From Puccinellia tenuiflora (taxonomy: Eukaryota > Streptophyta > Magnoliopsida > Poales > Poaceae), in contig QRDG01001840.1 in NCBI GenBank assembly GCA_012064385.1, positions 62,001 to 126,000 of the forward strand: 64,000 bases of DNA, written 5' to 3'. Numbering within the stretch: the stretch's first letter is position 1; each line of letters opens with the position of its first letter. Made by a program: the position numbers and the translations under genes. The notes beneath the pieces were generated by a model. It saw nothing but the letters and a program-made list of their open reading frames with translations. It did not search any database and was not told the origin of the DNA. Shown one piece after another: positions 1 through 10,210 of this stretch.

Positions 1-1204
1 ACTAGGTGAGATCGAGCGCCGCGAGCCTCCATGCTACGTGCGCTGCAGCACCAGCATTCACCTCGAGCGCGAGCGACATCGGGCCCCTACTCCGCCCTTT
101 CTCGGTTCTCCTCCACCCGCTGCTTGAGCTCCCTCTGACCCCCGCCTCCGTCCATGGTCGCCAGTAGATATATTCAGCTCGACACCTACTCAATTGCTGG
201 ATCCCAGGGCGCCGCTTGCCCCCTGCTGCGTCCCCAGTCCCTACTCCCCAGGACCCCAGCCGTAGCCCCTTCTCGCTGCTGCACAGGCTGACCATTTAAA
301 ATAGGGTGCACTCCGTCCCAGCATGTCCCTGGTCGCCAGCAAGCTCCGCGACGATCTGCCCCTTGCCAGCTAGCTCCGCCAAAGCGGCCGCTAAGGAACT
401 GATGGCGTGGTTCCCCATTGCTCTGCTGCTCGTGGTCGCGAAAGGCTACCGAGCGAAATTAGGACGATGGCGATGAATGCAGCTGCAGCCGCGGGTTGAG
501 ACAAGATTGACGACATGGCCGTCGCACGACTTCTCTGTGGAAGCCAAACACTAATCCTTGATATCCGCGGGAATTGGAAATTAACACGTAATACAACTAC
601 AACACCCCCTCTGTACCTATCCTAGGGACGCCAACAGGAATGGCTTCCAGGCGTGGTGGTAAAGCTGCGTGTGGTGCGCCGGAATCCAAGCAGACGCAGG
701 GCATGGGGAACGGCGCCAGAGCACAGGCATCCAGGGTAGGGCGAGCCGCGCAGAAGTTTAGGCCGGCGGAGGGCATGGAGATGGAGGCAGCCTCGCGCAA
801 GGAGGCAAGATGCGACTGAGTTCTCACAATCTGCAGAAGATGTTGTATCGAATGAGCAGATTGACATTAGTAGAGAGTGCTCAATCGAAAGAAGATTAAC
901 ACAAACAACCATCGAGTGACCTCAGTGAGCAATAAAGAGTTGTCATTCACGGGATAATAATGGTTGGAGCCTTGGAGGAGGACTAGAAAAATGGGAAGCA
1001 CACACATTCAATTAGCAGACGATGATCAGGAAATACCTTTCAGTGATCAGGAGGAGGATGACAATGCATCATGAGTTCAAGACTCATGGTTGATCAGAAG
1101 GAGGATGACAATGCATCATGAGTTCAAGACTCAGTGAATGGCTTCATGTATCTGGTTCGATCCCACGTGTATAAAAATGATCTTGGTCCTGTCGACTATA
1201 TGGT
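1..1204. other. Unclassified, partly GC-rich sequence left of the solo LTR
   Basis: I do not recognise a gene or a named repeat here. The first 800 bases are GC-rich and contain a short plus-strand reading frame (ATG at 640, stop at 817-819, 59 codons, Arg/Ala/Gly-rich). After one frame change it continues in acidic, Ser/Gln-rich sequence to about 917. A further short acidic frame starts near 991. Next comes a frame from 1134 that runs into the solo LTR; when the LTR and one target duplication are removed it continues on the far side for about 35 more codons. These could be remnants of a transposon-encoded or captured protein. Confidence that any of it is a functional gene is low. Confidence 0.3.
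1044..1133. repeat. 43-bp direct duplication (two copies, 47-bp period)
   Basis: Positions 1044-1086 and 1091-1133 are the same 43 bases with one mismatch (AGGAGG against AGAAGG). Both contain GATGACAATGCATCATGAG. The two copies are separated by TGGT. It looks like a recent local tandem duplication. Confidence 0.9.
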
Positions 1205-2574
1205 TGATAACCCCCAAGAGCAGGGGATCACTGTAGCACCTCTCACTGTGGAAGAAGGGTATCGATCCGCAGGAGCAAGAAGGAAAAGTTATCTATTCCC
1301 TACAACTAAAGTGTCACAAGTTTTAGTTGATTATGCACTAAACAAGTTTAAAGAACAAGATGGTTGATTTAATGGATGGAAGTTTAATGTAACAAAACAA
1401 TAATGTGAAAGTGTCCCAATCCTCTTCAATGCAAGAGGACAAGACAAAGGTGTAAACGGTGCTTGGAAATAAGACATAAGGATCATACTTTCACTAGTGG
1501 ACACTATCAACAATAATACTATAATTGAATACATAGATATTTCCTCTTCACTATGCTACCCCGAACTATCCTCTGGTTGGATAACGAACACCAATCCAAT
1601 GTGTAGGGCCACAAAACGCACACCTTAAAGTTCGTATTCCACATCTATGGACACTTAATGCGGTCACTATCCGCATCCAAAGATAGTACTAACAAACACC
1701 ACAATATCATAGAGACATCCAACACAAATAATAACTCATGATAAGTATTCATGTAATCTTTAGCCTAAGAGCCACACACGGTGCACACACTGTCAACTTC
1801 ACACCATGGGACAAAGGTGACTCCAGAAATCACATCAATAAAACCACTTGAGTAGCATAATTCATAAGATGATGAAGAGTAACATTTATGGATTCAACTA
1901 GATTACAAAGCTCATGATCACATAAAGATCACACCATGGGAGAGAGAGATAAACCACATAGCTACCGGCATGAGCCCTCAGCCCCGAGGGAGACTACTCC
2001 CCCTTCATCATGGAGATGGTGGAGATGTCGTTGGGGGAGCTGGAGACCACCCCGGCAGCGCTCCGCCGGAGTTTTCCCACTCCAATCTGCAGCTTCTGAT
2101 CTCTGCTTCTGTGTTTCTCTGTTTGCGGCTGCCCCAATCTGGAAAACGTTAGGGGACTATTTTTATAGTCGGTTTTAGGTCGCGAGGAAGCTTCGGGAAG
2201 AAGGATCGACGCAAACGGAGCCACGAGGCCCAAAAGAGGTGGGCCCACATGGCCCCTGTACCTGGCCGCGTGGGGCACCCTCTTTCGGCCCTCCGGCCTT
2301 CGTTTGCTTGCTTCCTTCACTCCGAGGTCTTCCTCCTTCCAAAATAATGATCCCCGTAAATTTGCAGCTCATTATGACGTCGTTAAGGCCCTGAAATAGA
2401 TAAGGAAAGAAATAGGGTTTTTCTGCCTGCGCAGGATTAATTCCATAAAAGGGGAAATCATTATTAATTACCAAAAATCATTAAATAACAGTAATATACC
2501 CCTTATATGATGCAAATATGAATGGAATACAAGTATTATAGTGCAAAGTTCATGTATGCATTTTACATGCATCA
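1205..2574 (-). mobile_element. Solo LTR of an Athila-type Ty3-gypsy element
   Basis: On the minus strand the LTR starts TGATGCATGTAAAATGC at 2574 and ends GGGTTATCA at 1205, giving the TGAT...ATCA ends also seen in the LTR at 59741-61288. The order of shared blocks matches that LTR: the AT-rich start, the motif CCAAAAGAGGTGGGCCCA, the TATA palindrome, and the downstream TGTCCTCTTGC and GGATCGATAC motifs. It is flanked by the perfect 5-bp target duplication ATGGT (1200-1204 and 2575-2579). No primer site lies at the left edge and no polypurine tract at the right edge. It is therefore a complete solo LTR of 1370 bp, the product of LTR-LTR recombination. Confidence 0.88.
2155..2170 (-). promoter_or_regulatory. 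TATA box inside a perfect palindrome, solo LTR
   Basis: GACTATTTTTATAGTC is a perfect 6+4+6 inverted repeat containing the LTR TATA box (read as TATAAAAATAG on the minus strand). The same palindrome is present in the related LTR at 60142-60157, although the surrounding sequence has diverged. Confidence 0.6.
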
Positions 2575-2579
2575 ATGGT

Positions 2580-3083
2580 CTCATTCCGTCATTCGGCTGT
2601 CATCAACTACTGCTTGCCGCGGAACTGTTCCACTTATGTTCTCATCAGTAAATTAATTTTGTGGTACCGGTGCCTGTTGTACATTATGTAGACACTAGGG
2701 ACTTCTGCATTTCGGGATCTGGAGCAATATACTCAGATCCATCGATGCTCAGTCATTAATTCTCCAACAAGATTATGAGACTCGATCTGTATTATATTTC
2801 GGTGAAAAGTGAAACAATTGCTTGATTTTTGTGAACATGACTTTTCATCGGTAGTAGGTTCTTAGTTTTTTACAAATGTTTTTCTCTATAACAAAATTTT
2901 CGATTCTGTATGTTTAAGAAGATTGTGGAGGTATCTTCTTCATGATACATTTTTAATAATTATAAAAGTTGGTCAAATCTTCACTTCCATTTCTAACCTT
3001 GCCGTAGTAGCAAGAGAAATAGAATAAGGATACGGTCACATATATGTTTTTAGGCCGTTGCAATGCACGGGCATATGTGCTAG
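2580..3083 (+). mobile_element. Sequence ending in a Helitron-like 3' terminus
   Basis: The segment continues the host of the solo LTR and ends with CCGTTGCAATGCACGGGCAT followed by ATGTGCTAGT. That gives a short GCAC/GTGC hairpin immediately before CTAG, with T as the following base. Grass Helitrons commonly end in a hairpin plus CTRR inserted before T, so this is a plausible 3' end at 3083. I could not find the matching TC 5' end, so the element length is unknown. The sequence from position 1 could be its cargo. Confidence 0.35.
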
Positions 3084-3470
3084 TAATAGATAGATAGATG
3101 AGTTCCAGTCTATACTGCTCCACACTACAAAGAGGCAGTCGTGTTCCACGGTAAATGTAAATACAATATTTCAAAATAAACACTATATGCTTTCTGAAAG
3201 TTGCTCTCAAAGTCTTTGATTCTTTGAAGCCTGTTGGAAATAGAAATTATTTGTTTTTTTACTGTTCCAAGTGAAGTCCCAGTAGATACCAATTATGTAC
3301 ATAATTTATGTCTAGGGTTTAGGGTAACTGACTGACTAGCAAATCTGAATGGAAGCCATATCAAACTTGCATGTGGTTCAAAAAATTTAGAATCCCAGAC
3401 TATTTTCATCATTTCTGATAATCCATTTTTCTAATGGATGGGCGCGGCAACGCGCGTCAACAGGATCTAG
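3084..3470 (+). mobile_element. Second Helitron-like 3' terminus
   Basis: The block ends with a GC hairpin (GGCGCGGCAACGCGCGTC, 3441-3458) about 8 bases before CTAG at 3467-3470, followed by T. This is a closer match to the usual grass Helitron terminus than the one at 3083. The sequence before it is AT-rich and non-coding, and the 5' boundary was not found. Confidence 0.35.
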
Positions 3471-4915
3471 TGTATTATAATAAGTCGGCCCTTGAATGGT
3501 AGCGTGATAAATGTACTAATATAATGCACAATGATCTAAAGTTCCATCACATAAAAAAATACTTTTGACCACTTCTTAGTTTGCTTTGGTTAGATAATTG
3601 GTATGTAGGGCTGGAATTACTAAAATTGGATAACATAATTTAAGTAATGGTATATCCATGTCCACATTTCTTTTTGATACACATTTGTATTTACAAAATA
3701 AATCCGGATATTTTCCACATACATTTTCATTATTGTCCGGGTGCGGATATTTCCATATCCATTTTCAATTATTCAAATACAGATGTCGGATAATCCGGGG
3801 TATGCACTGCCACTTCCCATCCCTAATCACCACCTTGTGCATGCAGTATATAGTTCCATGCTTCCCAAATTTAAACCATCATTCAATTAATCCATGTGCT
3901 TGTCGAGAAAGTATGAAAGCATGAAAGTTGATATGCATAAAAAAACTAATTTTTTCATACATGATAACATATGTTTGTCACCACGAAACTTTTCAAGTAT
4001 ACATGCAATCCAATGCTTAAAATAGTCCACAAGTAATATAGTTTGTTGTATTCGTTGGCTTGCAAATTTGACCCAACATACAACTCCTCAACAAACTGGT
4101 GGTATGGACATAACACACATGTGACCATTATTACTAAAAATGATCAAGTTGGGATGATGCATATAGCAAAAACTTACCCCAGTAGGCAAACCAAACAATA
4201 GTTGGTTCATGCTATCACCATCAATTTGGGAAAAGTAACCATTCTATACTATTGTACGTTTACACCAACATACGTCATGAGTTCCCATGAGGCATAAAAA
4301 GTACATGACCAAATTGCCGAACAATAAACTGGGTAGTAACTTTACAAACTAATGGTTGACAAAATTGACATCGAAAAAAGTAACGATTTAGTTCGTTCCT
4401 ACATTTTCCACTCAAGAAAGCACAAATTTTCCATGAAAAACCTGAAATTTGTTGTCATGAAACACCTAAATTGCCACCACATAACTTCTAAAATCACCAC
4501 TTAGTGCTTAAAGAAGTAGCCAACAGAAAGAGTTTATTGTATTTGTTGGACGAAAAGAAAACTTATTATCTTGTGGTTTGTCTATGATTTTTTGTTATGT
4601 TTTCATGCATACTACTTAATCTTGTTTAGTGGAAACTTTGCGAGACACTTGTAGATGAATCCATCATCTAAACCTCACATGCCTCGTATTTTAACGATAT
4701 ACAAAACAAGATGAGGTCATCTTTTCAATAAGGGAAGTGTGAGATGTCAACCTTTTTGTAAAAATGACCGCATCGCATCGAAAATAGTCACGATCGTGCA
4801 AAAATCCAGAAGTCACCCCAACTACTAACAATGCAAGTCACGACCTAGTAACGACATAAGATGTCACACCAACGAAAATGCTACCCCTCGAAAACAACAT
4901 AGTTAATGAAAGAAC
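3471..4915. other. AT-rich non-coding stretch, nothing recognised
   Basis: About 1.4 kb of AT-rich sequence with no open frame of interest, no LTR ends and no terminal inverted repeats that I could see. It is probably degraded repeat sequence. Confidence 0.5.
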
Positions 4916-5189
4916 GAGATGTCGCCTAGAGGGGGGGGGTGAATAGGCGCTTTAAAACTTTTACGCTTAGGGCTTGAATAAATGCAGAATAAAACTAACG
5001 TTTAATTTATCAATAACAAAACCTAATATACTAGGTTAACCTATGTGCACCAACAACCTATGCTTGGCAAGTTAACAACAAGGATAGCAAGAAATATAAC
5101 TTCAAGCTCGATGGCTATCACAAAGTAAATGCATAAGTAAAGGGGTTTGGTTATAGGGATAACCGACACAAGTGGAGACGGAGGTTTGT
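4916..5189. mobile_element. Probable Copia (SIRE/Maximus-type) LTR fragment
   Basis: GATGTCGCCTAGAGGGGG followed by GTGAATAGGCG is a motif I associate with LTRs of SIRE/Maximus-like copia elements of grasses. The following AT-rich sequence with GGGATAACCGACACAAG fits too. Neither element end nor any coding sequence is present, so this is a fragment. The family assignment is from memory and unsearched. Confidence 0.35.
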
Positions 5190-5303
5190 TGTAACAACCC
5201 CAGTTTGGAACCTAGAAATATGAATAATTTTTCCACTTTTTCATCTCATGTTTGCATCATGGCATGCATTTGAATTTGCTAATTCCAACAAGCAACAATT
5301 GGA
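5190..5303 (+). mobile_element. 5' end of a TGTAACA-type gypsy LTR, cut by the copia insertion
   Basis: TGTAACAACCCCAGTTTGG followed by a CACTTTTTCATCTCAT-GCATCATGGCATGC arrangement aligns with the start of the LTR that begins, on the other strand, at 36606. Only the first 114 bp are present, because the copia element starts at 5304. The rest of this LTR is not found after the N at 30193. Confidence 0.6.
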
Positions 5304-5954
5304 TGTTGGAGATATGCCCAAGAGGCAATAATAATGATTATTGTTTATCATATTTCTCCGTTCATGATATGTTTAATTCCATGCTAGAATTGTATTAACC
5401 GGAAACAAATGCATGTGTGTGGAATATAAACGGTAATGTGTCCCTAGTCTTTCCTCTTGTGACTAGTTCGTTTGATTAAGTGATGGTTAGATGTTTCCTA
5501 ACCATGGATTTATGAATCACTTAATAAACGAAGTTTGTATCATAGGTGATGATATAATGGACAAGACTCAAATTAAGTAGATGTCAAATATAGTTTCCTT
5601 AGACCATGAGATTATGTCACTCCCGCTTATCGGAGGAGTGCTTTGTGGACATCAAACGTCACTTCGTAACTGGGTGATTATAAAGGTGGCTTTCAGGTTC
5701 TCCGATGATAGGTTGTTGGGTGGCATGTTTCAAGACTGGGATTTGTTCGTCCAACAGTTGGATAGATATCTCTGGGCCCTCTCGGTAGTATAGCATCCAA
5801 ACACTTGCAAGCATATGACTAAGTGGCTAGTCATAAGGGATCCTATTCTATGGGAACGAGTAAAGAGAACTTGTCGGTAACGAGATTAATCAGATATGGA
5901 GATATCGGTGGATTGAATCTCAGACAAGTAATATATCGTGAAACAAAAGTAATC
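5304..5954 (+). mobile_element. Copia 5' LTR, first part (outer U3)
   Basis: This part matches 28927-29577 of the 3' LTR and ends at the 5-bp TAATC target duplication (5950-5954) made by the inserted gypsy derivative. It contains no TATA box; the core promoter lies in the second part. Confidence 0.93.
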
Positions 5955-6607
5955 TGTAACATCCCAAGATTTTCAAATTTTGAAAATTCAGAGGGTTCAA
6001 AAACTTTTTGTTGTTTTGTTTCAAAACTCAAATCATGCATGGCATTCATAAGCATCTTGTTTTTGTTGCATTTGAATTGCTTGAATTAGTAAAAGATTTC
6101 AAAATTAAAAATATATTTTATTAATTGACATAGAGGGTGCAAGGTAACCCTAGTCAATATTTCAAATATTTTGATTTTATTTGATGGCAAGACTAGTGCC
6201 ATAATTTTGTATTTTGAATAAGTTCTCTAAAAAGTATTTTTACAATTTGTTTTCCAAAAATTGGGAAATAGCAACAATTACCTTTTTGTGCCCAAGGGTA
6301 TTTTGGTAAATAAAGTTGTGCAAAGATGATCCCAAATATTTTAGTTTGATAAAGGGTATTTTTACAAAATTATTCAAATTGGTTTGAACCAATTTGAATT
6401 TCTATTTTGAAAAGTATGTTGATTTCTGTTTTTAGAAAAAGAAAAGGTTAAAAAAAAAAGAGAGAAACCGGCCGCAGCCGAGCCAGCCCACCCGAGCCGG
6501 CCCATTCCTTTCCTCGCGCGCGTGCAACACCAGCCCGCCAGCAGCCCAGCACCGTCCCCGCTCCAGCCCCTCTCTCCCTTCCTCTCTCTGTCAAGCGGGC
6601 CCCACGA

Positions 6608-6625
6608 TGACGCAAGCTGACGTCA
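6608..6625 (+). promoter_or_regulatory. as-1-like bZIP site (TGACG plus TGACGTCA), LTR copy 1
   Basis: Two TGACG motifs start 10 bp apart, the second as the palindrome TGACGTCA, about 100 bp upstream of the TATA box. TGA-type bZIP factors bind such pairs in plant and pararetroviral promoters. The same arrangement is at 12919-12936 and, with one base changed between the motifs, at 19227-19244. Function is inferred. Confidence 0.45.
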
Positions 6626-6717
6626 TCAATCTTCAACTTCCAGCCCGAGAAATCGAACGATTTCGTTCGGGATCGATCAGAGCGATTTTCGTGGAGATTG
6701 TTTCTTCGGATCGCATC

Positions 6718-6727
6718 CATATAAACC
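6718..6727 (+). promoter_or_regulatory. TATA box, LTR copy 1
   Basis: CATATAAACC lies upstream of a pyrimidine-rich stretch and AACCCTAGC, in the GC-rich part of the LTR. The same box is at 13030-13039 (copy 2) and 19337-19346 (copy 3). Transcription probably starts about 30 bp downstream. Confidence 0.6.
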
Positions 6728-7069
6728 CCGTGATCCCCTCTCTAACCCGCCCCTAAAACCCTAGCTTCACCGCCGCCAGGCTGCTCCAAATCGAACTCGC
6801 GCCGCCGCCATTGCCGTCGGCGAGATCTGCACGCACCGGTGGAACCCGACGCCCCCAGCACCTCTTTCTTTGCCCTCTTGCCTTTTCTTGCTCATGCGCA
6901 GCTCCTGGACATCACCTTCTCTTTTTATCGTCACCAGATCGACGAACTCGTGCACGACCTAACAAAGCCGCCGCCGTCCGGGTCTCCGACGAGCAATCGC
7001 CGGCGAAGGGGTGACCACCGGAGACCACCGCCGCGCCATCGACTCCCCCTCGTCAAGCTGATCATCACG

Positions 7070-9712
7070 GTAAGCTTCGCGTGCCCGGGAAGGCCATAGT
7101 TTGCCGGGAACGCCCGATGCCGCTCCGTCGCCACCACGCGCCGCCGTCCACCGGAACCCTAACTCCGGCCGGCCGCTGATGCATTAGATCTGGACCGTTG
7201 GATCCCGATCCGACGGCTCTCTTTTATTTTCTTTACCGAACCGGTATCAACCAGTTAAATCGCGCCGCGTCAGCGCTGAGTCAGCGCACAGTCAGCGCCT
7301 AGTCAGCGTCCACGTCAGCCCCATTTTCTGTAATTTCGGCCGAATTGATTAATTTGGCAGTTTGCAGAAAAACCCCTGAACCTTAAAACCATCATATCTT
7401 TTTAATGGCTCGGCCAAATTTAATGAACTTTATATTTTTGAAAACCTTATGATCTGTAGATTATTTTAGAACCATTAGTTTTCTGTTTTGCCATTTTGAA
7501 ATTATTCAAATTTCAAATGTGATATTTGAGTAATTTTGGTATAACTTTAAATCTATAAGTTATTTTAAATTGTTTTCTTCTGCAAAAGTGTGTCTTTTAG
7601 TGTTCTCTGTCCAGTAGTATTTTTAGTTTGCACTTGTGCATCTTGCATTGACAATGTTTTGTAAAAACTCAATTAGTGGCATTTTGACTATAGTAATTGT
7701 TTTTAAATTATTAAAGCCACTTAAAATATGAATCATGAGCATCATGCATATAGTACTAATAGAAAACAGAAAGTAATCTCGTATTTGTGTTAGTGTAAAT
7801 TTGGCATATTCATACATAGTATGTTTTCTCATTGATTGTATATTGTTTTGCCTAGTTGACTCTCCTAGTAGAAAAGCCACCAAGTTAGGACTTGTGAAAA
7901 CCTGAAGTGCAATGAAGGTGCCCATTTGTCAACTTGGGATTTTCAACATGATGCTACTACAAGGAGTACGAAGAAGTGACTTAGCCATACCCAAGAAGTG
8001 ACTTAGCCATCTCAAAGAAGTGGAAGCACTTAGAAGAAAACAAGATGAACTTCAAGGAGACCAACCCCATTTTTTTTAAGTTTGTCTCCCTTTCTTTTCT
8101 TTTCCCTTTGACTTAGTGGTGTGGAAAAGTTAAATTCAAGACCCGCCCTGGTGATACCAAAATCATCAAGTCTACAGAACCATCAAGTCTACAAAAAGTC
8201 AATGAAGTCATCACACCAAGGAGGAAGCTACGAGGAAGCCTGGAGATGATCGTTTGGAAGACCAACTACATCTTTCTCACTCTCTCTCTCCTTTCCGCTC
8301 TTCCTATCCTTTCTTTCACTTTGGACATAGACCAAGTCCTTGGTGTTTATGACTAAGTCCCTAGAGTGCTATCAATGAAGATCAAGACTCAAGAAGAGGT
8401 GACCAACACTCAAGAGGAGAAGTTCAAGGCACAAGATAAGAAGTTTCAGAAACAAGAGAAAAATACCAAGGTGAAGCACAACAAATAGGGATCCACTGGA
8501 GTTAGATTTATCTTCAAACTTAAACCTTGACCAACCCATGCCCTAGTAGCTAACCATAAACTCTTTTTCGTAACTCTTTTGAGAGTTGAACATTGATAAT
8601 TTTATAACTAACTTGTTTAAAACTCTTTTGCTATGTTTGTTCTTTCAATGTTTTCTTCCTTTTGTTTGTATGATTGTTAGCATGTTTGTTTATATTATTG
8701 TTGTTGTGATTTCTATGTATAGATTGAACGGAGTGCAACGTTGTTCCTTGTTGAAAAGAGTGTGAGCAACGACAACTTCCAAAGGCAAGTGGCACACCCC
8801 CATAAATTTCCTAAGTATTTTTATATGCATTACTAGTGTATTTATTATAAGCATGTGTTGGATAGTATTATTGTTGTGCTAAACCCATCATACCTCTACA
8901 CTAGTTGTGTCTAGAATCCTATGGATAACTTAGTAGATATATTGATGCTATGCAAAAGTGTTTTATTGAAAAGCTTAATTCTACTAAGTTAATTTATCAC
9001 CTGGGTGGATTTGGGCTTGAATGGTTGTATGAGTTGAGTGTTGTCCCTAGGGGTTTTACCGATGGGATATTCACTTGTGGATTGCCACCCAGGAACAAAG
9101 GGACCAAAGTTTACTCTAAGTGAAGATGCTTCCCGTGCAGCCATTAGTCATATGGGCTCTGGCTAGATGAATTAAGTTGCGTGGACTCCTCCCGGCTTGA
9201 CAAGCAGATGTAGAGGAGGTAGGTGGAACGGGTCAAGCCAGTAAGGGAAGGAGAAAATGCTTCTGAAAAGTCTCGTCTCAACTCTCTCCTTTTCGTTAAC
9301 ACAAATTGAGTGCTTGAGGATAGTTTGGGTTTGTTGGGTCTAATGGTAAAAGTGCACAACCTCTGCAGAGTTAAAAACTAAGTACTTAGCCGTGTCCCCG
9401 GTTACGGACAATTCAAGCAGCTGATCAAGGATTCGACGGAGGCTCCCAACATTCCAATTTCTCTAAGTAAAACTTGTTGGGTAAACATGGGTAGATGAGA
9501 TTGTGGTTGTCATACCATACATGACTCAATTTTAAGGAAAAGATTTTACAAAAGTGTTAGGCAAAATTGGCTTTATGCAAAATAGCCTTGAAACTCCACC
9601 AGCCAAATATGCATACAGGTTATAGAGTTATTCCACTAAGTGTCCACATAGTGTCACTTGCCAGTTCCATTTCATATGGTTCTGACCCACCTCGTTGAAT
9701 TATTTTTATCAG
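7070..9712 (+). other. Possible intron in the LTR leader, copy 1
   Basis: CACG|GTAAGC at 7069/7070 is a good splice donor within the transcribed GC-rich leader. Acceptor-like TTTTTATCAG ends at 9712, and another (AATGATAG) ends immediately before the ORF start at 10211. Removing such an intron would bring the capped leader close to the ORF. The donor is kept in copies 2 (intron from 13382) and 3 (from 19689). This is inference without transcript data. Confidence 0.35.
7269..7319 (+). repeat. Five GTCAGC(G) motifs at about 11-bp spacing
   Basis: GTCAGCG occurs at 7269, 7280, 7291 and 7302, and GTCAGC at 7314, just downstream of the leader. Copy 2 has GTGAGCG and copy 3 GTCTGCG at the second position. 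The role is unknown; a protein-binding array is possible. Confidence 0.6.
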
Positions 9713-10017
9713 GTTATTCTGACGAAGAGTGAGGTTTCGTTAAGGGTTTCGAGTCTGCAACCAACATGTTCGCCTGTGGCACATGAAGATGATGGAGACT
9801 CATTGCTAATTTTATTTCCGCTGTGCTGATCTTTGTAAAATGCTAGCCTTGAGCTATGCAAGTTGTAATAGATATTTGTAAATTCTGGATCATTCGTGTA
9901 ATAAATTGATACAATGTTAAGGTATTCATCGTAAACTGTGTGTGCTAGCGATTCGATCCAGGGACTAGCACTATACACAGGGATCTTGCCTATTTTTAAG
10001 TGCAGGTCCGCTACAGA

Positions 10018-10029
10018 TGGTATCAGAGC
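10018..10029 (+). promoter_or_regulatory. Primer-binding site (initiator Met tRNA), internal copy 1
   Basis: TGGTATCAGAGC lies 2 bases after the end of LTR copy 1. It is the standard primer site complementary to the 3' end of plant initiator methionine tRNA. The equivalent site of the second unit is at 16330-16341. Confidence 0.92.
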
Positions 10030-10210
10030 ACTGTGTTGCCTGTAGGTTTGAAAACCCTAGGTTTGGATTAGAAGTATTAGGTTTACCCTATACGCTATTT
10101 TCGAATTTTAAAGTTATTAAAGTTTACTTTAAATTTAAGTACCTTTCATCTTGTAAATTGTTACCCTATTCATTTTGGAATCTAATATTTCTCTTCTCTT
10201 CAAATGATAG

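Larger units (their letters stand above)
5955..10015 (+). mobile_element. LTR copy 1 of the triple-LTR element (4061 bp)
   Basis: It starts TGTAACATCCCAAGATTTTC and ends GTCCGCTACA. It is the most divergent of the three: at 19 or more positions copy 1 differs from both others while those agree. Six of these lie within about 50 bp near 8147-8200, which looks like a conversion tract. The long ATG frames in the GC-rich part around 6450-7137 occur in all three copies on both strands and are treated as leader or promoter sequence, not genes. Confidence 0.93.

Noticed and set aside
1134..1367. 77-codon plus-strand frame as a host gene
   Set aside because: It crosses the left end of the solo LTR at 1205, so more than two thirds of it is antisense LTR sequence. 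Only the first 23 codons belong to the host.
10018..10029. tRNA gene at the TGGTATCAGAGC sites
   Set aside because: Only the 12-base primer complement is present, directly after LTR ends. There is no tRNA body.
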